Assembly (NCBI GenBank): GCA_964457405.1
Contig: CAYWEP010000059.1
Span: 1-7,531 of the forward strand
DNA from: CAYWEP01 sp964457405
GTDB taxonomy: Bacteria > Patescibacteriota > Microgenomatia > Levybacterales > UBA12049
Reading direction: 5' to 3'
DNA: 7,531 nt
A program made the translations under genes and the position numbers. This document shows, in pieces, positions 1 to 3,893 of the stretch. Each line of letters begins with the position of its first letter. Position 1 is the stretch's first letter. The notes beneath the pieces are model-generated. The model did not search any database. It saw only the letters and a program-made list of their open reading frames with translations, and had not been told where the DNA came from.

Positions 1-401
1 ACGTGATCTTGCATCACTTCCTCAAGTATATACTTGTCGGTAAAACTCGGAAGATCCGAAAGCTTCTTATCAAGCGCGTAGAGCTTGAAAAAATACCGAT
101 GTGTCCCTGACGGTGGACACGGACCGCCATATTCAGGTTTGCCAAAATCAGTGAGCGCTTGTTTGCCTCTGTTCGGTACCATATTCTCTTTTACTTCAGA
201 TGTTTGAGGATCAATATTATATACCACCCAGTGCACCCATGTCTTACTCGGCGCATCAGGATCATCAACAATAAGAACAAGGCTTTGCGCTGCAGCGGGA
301 ACGTCTGAAAAAAGAAGGGGAGGGCTTATATCCTCGCCTTTGCAGGTGTATTTATCAGGAATTGGTTGATTTGGCTCAAATGCAGAACTTGTGATTGTCA
401 T
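1..401 (-). CDS. YbhB/YbcL-family PEBP-like protein (N-terminal part; C-terminus beyond the window)
   Basis: The reverse strand is open from ATG at 401 to the window edge, giving 133 residues of a family that usually runs about 150-180 aa. It begins MTITSSAFEPNQPIPDKYTC and carries both signatures of the phosphatidylethanolamine-binding fold: a DPDAPSKTWVHWVVYNI block (ligand-pocket strand, D-P-D-A-P then H-W) and YGGPCPPSGTHRYFFKLYALD (G-P-P-SG-H-RY). There is no signal peptide, so it is probably cytoplasmic. The molecular role of bacterial YbhB proteins is not well defined; they are named Raf-kinase-inhibitor-like by homology only. No clear Shine-Dalgarno precedes the ATG. Family assignment is secure; function is not. 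Confidence 0.9.
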   Translation of the reverse strand, partial: MTITSSAFEPNQPIPDKYTCKGEDISPPLLFSDVPAAAQSLVLIVDDPDAPSKTWVHWVVYNIDPQTSEVKENMVPNRGKQALTDFGKPEYGGPCPPSGTHRYFFKLYALDKKLSDLPSFTDKYILEEVMQDH

Positions 402-402
402 A

Positions 403-417
403 AGAATGACTCATTCT
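403..417. promoter_or_regulatory. Perfect 7-bp-arm palindrome abutting the YbhB start codon
   Basis: AGAATGA, one central C, then TCATTCT form a perfect inverted repeat that ends one base before the start codon and covers the candidate -10. Its position suggests an operator or a start-site hairpin. No regulator is identifiable. Confidence 0.4.
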
Positions 418-442
418 CGCATCATGTGACTTTCGTTGTCAA
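413..442 (-). promoter_or_regulatory. Possible promoter of the YbhB gene
   Basis: On the reverse strand a perfect -35 TTGACA (442-437) is followed after 18 bases by GAGAAT (418-413), a weak -10. Eleven bases then lead to the ATG at 401, so the transcript would have almost no leader. The -10 match is only three of six bases. Confidence 0.4.
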
Positions 443-456
443 GTAAGAACTCTCTA

Positions 457-485
457 TTGCTTTTTTGTTGAGCGAGGAATAGAAT
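457..485 (+). promoter_or_regulatory. Candidate promoter for the long gene that follows
   Basis: TTGCTT (457-462), 17 bases, then TAGAAT (480-485). It points toward the reading frame that is open from 488 through 599. The -35 is weak and the -10 is five of six. Initiation around 492 would put the transcript start almost at the first usable codon (CTG 494). Confidence 0.4.
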
Positions 486-598
486 AGCAAGCACTGGCAG
501 GCGAATTAATCCCTCACATCAGCTTAAAAGATATTTCTAGCCCGAATTCTCCTTATAGAACCTCTGCTGAGACAATTGATCGAAATTCACCCCAAGGC

Positions 599-1175
599 TT
601 GATTGCAATTAATCACCTCGCAGGAGAGATTTTTGCAACGCATGATCTTTTTTCTGAAGAAAGAGAAACGCTTGGTACAACTGATGATGCACGTCAACTG
701 ACAATACGTGCCGCAACTAACCACCAATTTCCCTCACAAGACACAGTAACTGCAGAACAATATGAGAGATTGCTTGACGCATCACACCGGAAAGAACAAA
801 TCGCTCGTGGGCTTATCCTTCAACATTTGCAAGAGGGAGCGCGCTTCGGCCTTGAGCCTCATGAGGTTGATGTATTAGCTACTGCTTGCGAGCTAGGAGA
901 AGTCTATGACAAATTATGTTTCATGTGGCGAGAAGATGTACAAGATAACCCAGTTAGCCAGAAAATTAAAAAGGGAGCAGAAGCAATGGAAGTAGCTGGC
1001 CAATGGCTGTTGGGGAAACTCGGTTTAAATGATCAATATACGATATTAGAAGGAGATACCGTCGAAACCTCTCGAGAAGTGCCGTGGGCAGAGCAATACC
1101 CCAACCAGATAACCGCTCTTGCTGCTCGCTGGATCGAACTGGCAGAGAGACCTGGTTCGTACACAGATAATGCTG
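599..1175 (+). CDS. 5' part of a long gene interrupted by an assembly gap; possible M49-like metallopeptidase
   Basis: First 192 codons of a gene that continues at 1186 after the N-run. The start is uncertain. TTG at 599 is the first conventional start codon, but it has no properly spaced Shine-Dalgarno, and the frame is open back to 488 after a TAG at 485-487. A candidate promoter at 457-485 and a CTG at 494 would add 35 residues. The encoded segment is helix-rich and acidic with no signal peptide or membrane segment (for example TAEQYERLLDASHRKEQIAR and the W-containing WAEQYPNQITALAARWIELAE). No catalytic motif lies in this half; the assignment rests on the 3' part. The piece ends in ...YTDNA, whose AATGCTG is repeated just after the gap. 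Confidence 0.75.
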
Positions 1176-1185
1176 NNNNNNNNNN
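1176..1185. other. Scaffold gap (10 N), probably zero real length
   Basis: AATGCTG is both the last seven bases before the gap (1169-1175) and the first seven after it (1186-1192). In both places it starts a codon (Asn-Ala-...). Merging the two copies gives one uninterrupted frame reading YTDNADAQALGAYF. This looks like two contigs that overlap by 7 nt but were not joined. Confidence 0.75.
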
Positions 1186-2289
1186 AATGCTGATGCCCAA
1201 GCATTAGGCGCCTATTTTGCAAAATATGCGGATGCATTTTTAGGTAAAACGTCGTCTCCTACCTACGCAAAAGAGGAAGTAGCTGAACTGTGGCGGGATG
1301 TCGATAGGAAGTGGATGGATGATGTGAGAGAAAGAATGCAACCAGTCTCAGCACGGGAATTCGGATATTATGACCCAAATCACTGGCGGGCTTTTCCTGA
1401 TTTTTGCCTCGTGGTCAGAGTAGAGGGTATGGATGAAGAGATGCAAAGGACCCAAGCTGCATTACAGCGACACTTAGGCGCACAGTTCGGCGATACAGAA
1501 GTATATCAAGCAACTGCAAATGCGCTAAATACTGTGCAACTCTATCCTGGAACCGTTGTTGTCCGCGCCGGAGCTTTGGATTTTGCGGCTGCTGGTCAGT
1601 CACTACCCAATGAAGCTGAGGTAGCAAAAGAGAAGGGAACAAAAGTATTTGCGAATGCCGAGGTGCTGCGGGAGCGGTGGGACCTCGCCATGGGATTGGC
1701 GCGAAAAGTATTCAAACGCGAGGAAGATATGAAGCTATTTGAAGGAGTTGATCCGGATTATGACGGTGTCGGGATATTTCTTGCAGGTCATGAATACGGT
1801 GAACCGTTGTTTCAAACCGAAGAAGTAGATAAAACATTGGGGATGGAAACCAAAATGTTATTGAATGAAGATTTAGCCAATCTCTGCATATCAGGTATCA
1901 TGCGTAGGCGAGTAGCTGAAGGAGAACTACCTCAGGAAACGCTTCTAAACCATGCTGTTTTCCTCTTAGGAACCTATCTGCGGAACATTGAGGGCGCCCG
2001 TGGTGTCTCTTTTCTGCAACCTTATTATGTCGGTCATGCGCTTCAGGGTTTGCGGCGTATGATTGATTCCGGATTCATCAGCCAGGATAAGTCGATCGAT
2101 TGGACGATCAACCCTGAGAGTCTGGATGGCTTGTATGAACAAACAGAAGCAGATCTTGTTACCCACGTTGCTATCGCAGAACAGAAAGATGTAAAAGGTG
2201 CAGCTGAGTATCTTTCTCAAGCAAAAGAGACGCCATCAATTCAGGATATTATCCTTCGCATCAACCCCGACGCGAAATTCGCGGCCTAG
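1186..2289 (+). CDS. 3' part of the same gene: possible M49/DPP III-like gluzincin with a degenerate zinc motif
   Basis: The frame is open from the first base after the gap (NADAQALGAYFAKYADAFLG) to the TAG at 2287-2289, 367 residues. An apparent ATG start at 1315 is internal. Joined through the 7-base overlap, the whole protein is about 557 aa from TTG 599. Features pointing to a dipeptidyl-peptidase III-like (M49) relative are GQSLPNEAEVAKEKGTKVF, a hydrophobic strand ending in GHEYGEPLF (H codon at 1789) and, about 25 residues later, LNEDLANLCISGIM (E codon at 1867). The last resembles the EE-x-x-A-D/N helix that supplies the third zinc ligand. The second zinc histidine of HExxH is replaced by Glu. 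It has no signal peptide and appears monocistronic. The family call is an inference from motif shape; the CDS itself is solid. Confidence 0.8.
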   Translation, partial: NADAQALGAYFAKYADAFLGKTSSPTYAKEEVAELWRDVDRKWMDDVRERMQPVSAREFGYYDPNHWRAFPDFCLVVRVEGMDEEMQRTQAALQRHLGAQFGDTEVYQATANALNTVQLYPGTVVVRAGALDFAAAGQSLPNEAEVAKEKGTKVFANAEVLRERWDLAMGLARKVFKREEDMKLFEGVDPDYDGVGIFLAGHEYGEPLFQTEEVDKTLGMETKMLLNEDLANLCISGIMRRRVAEGELPQETLLNHAVFLLGTYLRNIEGARGVSFLQPYYVGHALQGLRRMIDSGFISQDKSIDWTINPESLDGLYEQTEADLVTHVAIAEQKDVKGAAEYLSQAKETPSIQDIILRINPDAKFAA

Positions 2290-2338
2290 CCACAAAACTT
2301 CTTCTTTTTTAGCGTGTTTTATAGTATAGTACGTTCAC

Positions 2339-2363
2339 GCCCAGATGGCGAAACTGGTAGACC
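2339..2363 (+). pseudogene. tRNA-Leu 5' fragment running into a gap
   Basis: GCCCAGA acceptor strand, TG, then GCGAAACTGGTAGACC, a standard bacterial tRNA-Leu D-arm. A -10-like TATAGT lies at 2325-2330 and the -35 (TTCTTT) is weak. The sequence ends at ten N. No matching TCTGGGC 3' strand follows within the next 300 bases until 2716. Whether the gene is intact in the genome cannot be told because of the gap. Confidence 0.7.
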
Positions 2364-2373
2364 NNNNNNNNNN
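2364..2373. other. Scaffold gap (10 N) inside a tRNA-Leu gene
   Basis: Unlike the first gap, the flanks share no overlap. The 77 bases after it (2374-2450) cannot be folded by eye into a tRNA-Leu anticodon or T-arm and show no gene; I see nothing assignable in them. Confidence 0.9.
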
Positions 2374-2450
2374 GCTGATTATGCTCAAACGCAGGACTCG
2401 TAAGTGTCATTATTTACAATAGTACACATTCTTGCATTCTGGAGGTTTCG

Positions 2451-2479
2451 TTGTCAAGGGGAGAAGCTTCTGTTACAAT
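2451..2479 (+). promoter_or_regulatory. Strong promoter for the tRNA-Leu cluster
   Basis: TTGTCA (2451-2456), exactly 17 bases, TACAAT (2474-2479); five of six matches in each box. The disrupted tRNA-Leu begins 12 bases downstream and the intact tRNA-Leu(CAG) 77 bases downstream, so it may drive the cluster. Confidence 0.65.
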
Positions 2480-2490
2480 TTCACGTACTC

Positions 2491-2547
2491 GCCCAGATGG
2501 CCAGCCCGACATGCCAGTCATGGCAGGCGGGCGAAACTGGTAGACCC
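2491..2547 (+). pseudogene. tRNA-Leu 5' fragment with a palindrome inserted in its D-arm
   Basis: GCCCAGATGGC, then 31 extra bases, then GAAACTGGTAGACC. Without the extra bases it is identical to the tRNA-Leu start at 2339-2363, so that copy serves as the uninterrupted reference. The insertion falls between the 5' strand of the D-stem and the D-loop. After the D-arm no anticodon arm follows: eight bases later the intact tRNA-Leu(CAG) begins. The probable matching 3' end lies at 2705-2723. Confidence 0.75.
2504..2532. repeat. REP-like hairpin R1 inside a tRNA-Leu D-arm
   Basis: Imperfect foldback: outer stem GCCCG/CGGGC, internal loop ACA/GG, inner stem TGCCA/TGGCA, tetraloop GTCA. It contains GGCAGGCG, which also begins the palindrome at 2648. 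The exact insertion edge is ambiguous by one C (2501-2531 or 2502-2532). Confidence 0.7.
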
Positions 2548-2555
2548 AACGTCGT

Positions 2556-2639
2556 GCCCTGATGCTGAAATTGGTAGACAGGCTAGCTTCAGGAGCTAGT
2601 GCCAGCAATGGCGTGAGAGTTCGAGTCTCTCTCAGGGCA
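2556..2639 (+). tRNA. tRNA-Leu(CAG), intact
   Basis: Complete 84-nt class II tRNA. Acceptor GCCCTGA/TCAGGGC with discriminator A2639; D-loop AATTGGTAGAC; anticodon stem CTAGC/GCTAG around TTCAGGA with CAG at 2590-2592; long variable arm GCC/GGC; T-arm GAGAG-TTCGAGT-CTCTC. No 3' CCA is encoded (the next bases are CTC), so CCA must be added by tRNA nucleotidyltransferase. It lies between the 5' (2491) and 3' (2705) fragments of another tRNA-Leu. Confidence 0.95.
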
Positions 2640-2647
2640 CTCTGATG

Positions 2648-2672
2648 GGCAGGCGCGCTAAGTTCGCTTGCC
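2648..2672. repeat. REP-like hairpin R2
   Basis: GGCAGGCG pairs with CGCTTGCC (8 bp with one G-U) across a 9-nt loop. It lies between the intact tRNA-Leu(CAG) and the 3' fragment of the surrounding tRNA. Confidence 0.55.
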
Positions 2673-2674
2673 AT

Positions 2675-2704
2675 TCCGTAGTCCGCCAACTGGCGGACGT
2701 AGGA
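2675..2704. repeat. REP-like hairpin R3 with GTAG at its foot
   Basis: TCC-GTA-GTCCGCCA-AC-TGGCGGAC-GTA-GGA: perfect 8-bp arms, a symmetric GTA/GTA internal loop and a closing TCC/GGA. The tetranucleotide GTAG immediately 5' of the hairpin is the mark recognised by RAYT transposases in known REP systems. It directly abuts the tRNA 3' fragment at 2705. Confidence 0.65.
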
Positions 2705-2723
2705 GGGAATCTCCCTCTGGGCA
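2705..2723 (+). pseudogene. tRNA-Leu 3' fragment with a collapsed T-arm
   Basis: GGGA-ATCTCCC-TCTGGGC-A. TCTGGGC is the exact complement of the GCCCAGA acceptor strands at 2339 and 2491, and ATCTCCC is the 3' side of a T-arm. A normal arm would read GGGAG-TTCGAAT-CTCCC; about six bases of the T-loop are missing. This is probably the end of the tRNA begun at 2491, with tRNA-Leu(CAG) and hairpins R2 and R3 in between. It cannot make a normal TPsiC loop. Confidence 0.6.
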
Positions 2724-2750
2724 CCCTTCGCTTGCGCTCAGGGCAAGCAC
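2724..2750. repeat. REP-like hairpin R5 with GGGCAAGCAC tail
   Basis: Two alternative pairings: CCCT/AGGG (2724-2727 with 2740-2743) and GCTTGC/GCAAGC (2730-2735 with 2743-2748). It ends in GGGCAAGCAC, a 10-mer that also ends the palindrome at 2794-2823, so the two belong to the same family. The -35 of the next promoter lies inside it. Confidence 0.55.
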
Positions 2751-2760
2751 TTGTTAAAAT
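2732..2760 (+). promoter_or_regulatory. Promoter ahead of the second disrupted tRNA-Leu
   Basis: TTGCGC (2732-2737), 17 bases, TAAAAT (2755-2760), and the tRNA start at 2771. The -35 is provided by repeat R5, so the repeat may have created or altered this promoter. Confidence 0.55.
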
Positions 2761-2770
2761 AGCTTCACAT

Positions 2771-2793
2771 GCGGATGTGGTGAAACTGGTATA
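2771..2793 (+). pseudogene. tRNA-Leu 5' fragment (GCGGATG type) cut in the D-arm by a palindrome
   Basis: GCGGATG acceptor strand, TG, then GTGAAACTGGTATA, the same D-arm as the intact tRNA-Leu(GAG) at 2842, where the arm continues into an anticodon stem. Here it stops at hairpin R6. The complementary acceptor strand CATCCGC is at 2989-2995, on the far side of the intact tRNA-Leu(GAG). No anticodon arm can be assigned in the bases between. Confidence 0.75.
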
Positions 2794-2830
2794 CCCCGAA
2801 GGAAGCCTTCGGCTCCTACGGGGCAAGCAC
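2794..2830. repeat. REP-like hairpin R6 inside a tRNA-Leu D-arm, with GGGCAAGCAC tail
   Basis: CCCCG-A-AGGA-A-GCC-TTC-GGC-TCCT-A-CGGGG: 12 bp with an A/A mismatch and one bulged A, followed by CAAGCAC. On the reverse strand the foot reads CCCCGTAGGAG, containing GTAG. The tail GGGCAAGCAC is shared with R5. Confidence 0.7.
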
Positions 2831-2841
2831 GCAGTCATTAT

Positions 2842-2928
2842 GCCGAGGTGGTGAAACTGGTATACACGCAAGCTTGAGGTGCTTGTGCCCTTTAACAAGG
2901 CGTGCAGGTTCAAGTCCTGTCCTCGGCA
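2842..2928 (+). tRNA. tRNA-Leu(GAG), intact
   Basis: Complete 87-nt class II tRNA. Acceptor GCCGAGG/CCTCGGC with discriminator A2928; D-loop AACTGGTATAC; anticodon stem CAAGC/GCTTG around TTGAGGT with GAG at 2876-2878; variable arm GCC/GGC; T-arm GCAGG-TTCAAGT-CCTGT (one G-U). No encoded CCA. It lies between the 5' and 3' fragments of a GCGGATG-type tRNA-Leu. Confidence 0.95.
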
Positions 2929-2937
2929 CATAGTAGT

Positions 2938-2996
2938 GGAGGCCTGCCCCGTACTTTGCGAAGCAACAGTACGGGGTTCGAGTCCTCTCATCCGCA
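2938..2996 (+). pseudogene. tRNA-Leu 3' fragment with a palindrome inserted in its T-arm
   Basis: T-stem GGAGG (2938-2942), then 34 foreign bases including hairpin R7, then T-loop TTCGAGT (2977-2983), T-stem CCTCT (2984-2988), acceptor CATCCGC (2989-2995) and A2996. GGAGG pairs with CCTCT and CATCCGC pairs with GCGGATG at 2771, so both belong to the same split gene. The insertion point is the boundary between T-stem and T-loop. Confidence 0.75.
2947..2976. repeat. REP-like hairpin R7 inside a tRNA-Leu T-arm
   Basis: CCCCGTACT pairs perfectly with AGTACGGGG (9 bp). The stem continues inward with TTGC/GCAA past one bulged C, closing on a GAA loop: 13 bp in all. It shares the CCCCG/CGGGG foot with R6. 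Confidence 0.75.
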
Positions 2997-3028
2997 CAAG
3001 AGGAGACGCTAGTCAGTGAAAATTGCTG

Positions 3029-3052
3029 AATAGCTTGATAAATCAGGCTATT
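3029..3052. terminator. Candidate terminator after the tRNA-Leu cluster
   Basis: AATAGCTTGA pairs with TCAGGCTATT (10 bp, one G-U) across a TAAA loop, followed by TTATGTGTTTT. The U-tract is broken, so termination strength is uncertain. Confidence 0.45.
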
Positions 3053-3097
3053 TATGTGTTTTGGCACAGATTCTTTTTTTCAAATTTATCGTGCCTG

Positions 3098-3119
3098 GTA
3101 AAAGACAGGACTTGAACCC
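3098..3119 (-). pseudogene. Inverted copy of a tRNA T-arm
   Basis: Reverse strand GGTTCAAGTCCTGTC (15 nt) is identical to the T-arm of tRNA-Leu(GAG) at 2907-2921, followed by CTTTTACC. Acceptor partner, D-arm and anticodon arm are not recognisable. It may be a tRNA remnant or a by-product of rearrangement. Confidence 0.35.
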
Positions 3120-3140
3120 AAATTATCTACTGAGTTTCTC

Positions 3141-3169
3141 TTGACAAATAAGTTTATGTATATTATCAT
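3141..3169 (+). promoter_or_regulatory. Near-consensus promoter of the toxin-antitoxin operon
   Basis: TTGACA (3141-3146), exactly 17 bases, TATCAT (3164-3169). Transcription should start around 3176, within three bases of the toxin ATG at 3179, so the toxin message is probably leaderless. Confidence 0.75.
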
Positions 3170-3177
3170 AATGTACA
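3157..3177. promoter_or_regulatory. Operator palindrome over the -10 box of the toxin-antitoxin promoter
   Basis: TGTATATTAT, a central C, then ATAATGTACA: nine of ten arm pairs match (only T3161/G3173 fails). It covers the -10 and the expected transcription start. Ribbon-helix-helix antitoxins of this kind, usually with the toxin, repress their own operon by binding such sites; the binding here is inferred. Confidence 0.65.
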
Positions 3178-3178
3178 A

Positions 3179-3484
3179 ATGACAAAAAAGATCGCTCTCC
3201 CTGAAGTCATTCTATTTGATTGGAATGAGGGGAATTTAGATCACATAAAAAAGCATTCAGTAGAATATAGAGAATGTGAAGAAATTTTTTTTAATGATGT
3301 TCTCTATTTTGAAGATACAAAACATTCAAATCTAGAAAAGCGATTTCTTGCTTATGGAATAACAAATGAAAAACGTTTGTTAACGGTAGTCTTTACTATT
3401 CGCAACAATAAAGTAAGAATTATTTTAGCAAGAAATCAACATGAAAAAGAGCGAACTGTTTATAAGCAAAATTTAAAGAAGTAA
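3179..3484 (+). CDS. brnT: BrnT-family ribonuclease toxin
   Basis: 101 aa, full length for BrnT (DUF497), a RelE-like-fold ribonuclease toxin that blocks translation until bound by its antitoxin. The family pattern is clear: FDWNEGNLDHIKKHSVEYRECEEIF near residues 13-37 (W-x-x-x-N-x-x-H-x-x-KH), a middle strand with RFLAYGIT, then VVFTIRNNKVRIILARNQHEKER, ending with a Tyr and basic residues. The start is ATG 3179, which overlaps the stop of a three-codon ORF at 3171 (TGA/ATG). No Shine-Dalgarno is present and the promoter sits immediately upstream. It is first in a two-gene operon, 18 bases before the antitoxin. Toxin activity is inferred from family. Confidence 0.9.
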   Translation: MTKKIALPEVILFDWNEGNLDHIKKHSVEYRECEEIFFNDVLYFEDTKHSNLEKRFLAYGITNEKRLLTVVFTIRNNKVRIILARNQHEKERTVYKQNLKK

Positions 3485-3485
3485 C

Positions 3486-3495
3486 AAGGAGGTGA
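3486..3495 (+). promoter_or_regulatory. Near-perfect Shine-Dalgarno for the antitoxin
   Basis: AAGGAGGTGA matches the 16S anti-SD along its whole length and lies 7 bases before ATG 3503. The toxin gene upstream has none, so antitoxin translation should be favoured. Confidence 0.8.
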
Positions 3496-3502
3496 TTTCA
3501 CT

Positions 3503-3781
3503 ATGAATAAAGTAAAACAGGTACCCAATTTTAAAAATGAACAAGAAGAGGCTGATTTTTGGGCAACACATGACACAACTGAATATTTTGATACCAGCAA
3601 ACCCGTTGAGCTTGATTTTTCTCATTTAAAACCGTCAACAAAAAGTATTACTTTACGTTTGCCAGTAAGTCTTCTTCATAGAATTAGAAAAATAGCAAAT
3701 AAAAAAGATGTACCATATCAATCGCTTATGAAAATCTTTCTGGATGAAAAAGTAAAGGAAGAGAGTATTGCTACACACTAA
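3503..3781 (+). CDS. CopG/BrnA-type ribbon-helix-helix antitoxin
   Basis: 92 aa. The N-terminal part (FKNEQEEADFWATHDTTEYFDTSKPVEL) is the toxin-wrapping segment typical of the CopG-like antitoxins paired with BrnT. A ribbon-helix-helix DNA-binding domain follows at about residues 44-85: KSITLRLPVSLLHRIRKIA (ribbon and helix 1), then VPYQSLMKIFLDEKV (helix 2). It should bind both BrnT and the palindrome at 3157-3177 to repress the operon. The start is fixed by the strong Shine-Dalgarno at 3486-3495. The downstream gene converges on it with a gap of 112 bases. Confidence 0.9.
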   Translation: MNKVKQVPNFKNEQEEADFWATHDTTEYFDTSKPVELDFSHLKPSTKSITLRLPVSLLHRIRKIANKKDVPYQSLMKIFLDEKVKEESIATH

Positions 3782-3893
3782 GAAAAGCAGATTATTCATT
3801 TTCTTCTTCTGATTGATAAGCCTCCCTGAACTTGGTAAAATGCGAAAGAAGTGCAAGGAGCGGTTCAAAATAAGATGACTCTTCCGCGCTTAA

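Noticed and set aside
1315..2289. A separate 324-aa gene starting at ATG 1315
   Set aside because: The frame is open back to the first base after the gap with protein-like sequence, and it joins the upstream frame through the 7-base overlap. The ATG is internal.
2269..2310. Intrinsic terminator after the long gene (CGCGAAATTCGCG then TTCTTCTTTTTT)
   Set aside because: The palindrome can form only a 4-bp stem with a usable loop, and the T-tract is about 20 bases away.
2771..2996. A group I intron in tRNA-Leu as explanation of the split
   Set aside because: The interrupting DNA is short, contains an intact tRNA and simple hairpins, and shows no group I core; the breaks are in the D-arm and T-arm, not the anticodon loop.
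2414..3067. Several open frames across the tRNA-Leu cluster (2414-2689, 2632-2997 and 2816-3067 on the reverse strand; 2645-2854 on the forward strand)
   Set aside because: They are antisense or sense readings of tRNA genes and palindromes. Phrases such as RGLEPRT and RGQDLNLHALL are the typical translation of tRNA-Leu on the wrong strand.
3653..3868. Reverse-strand 71-aa frame over the antitoxin 3' end
   Set aside because: Low-complexity F/L-rich shadow of the AT-rich antitoxin gene, with no start signal.
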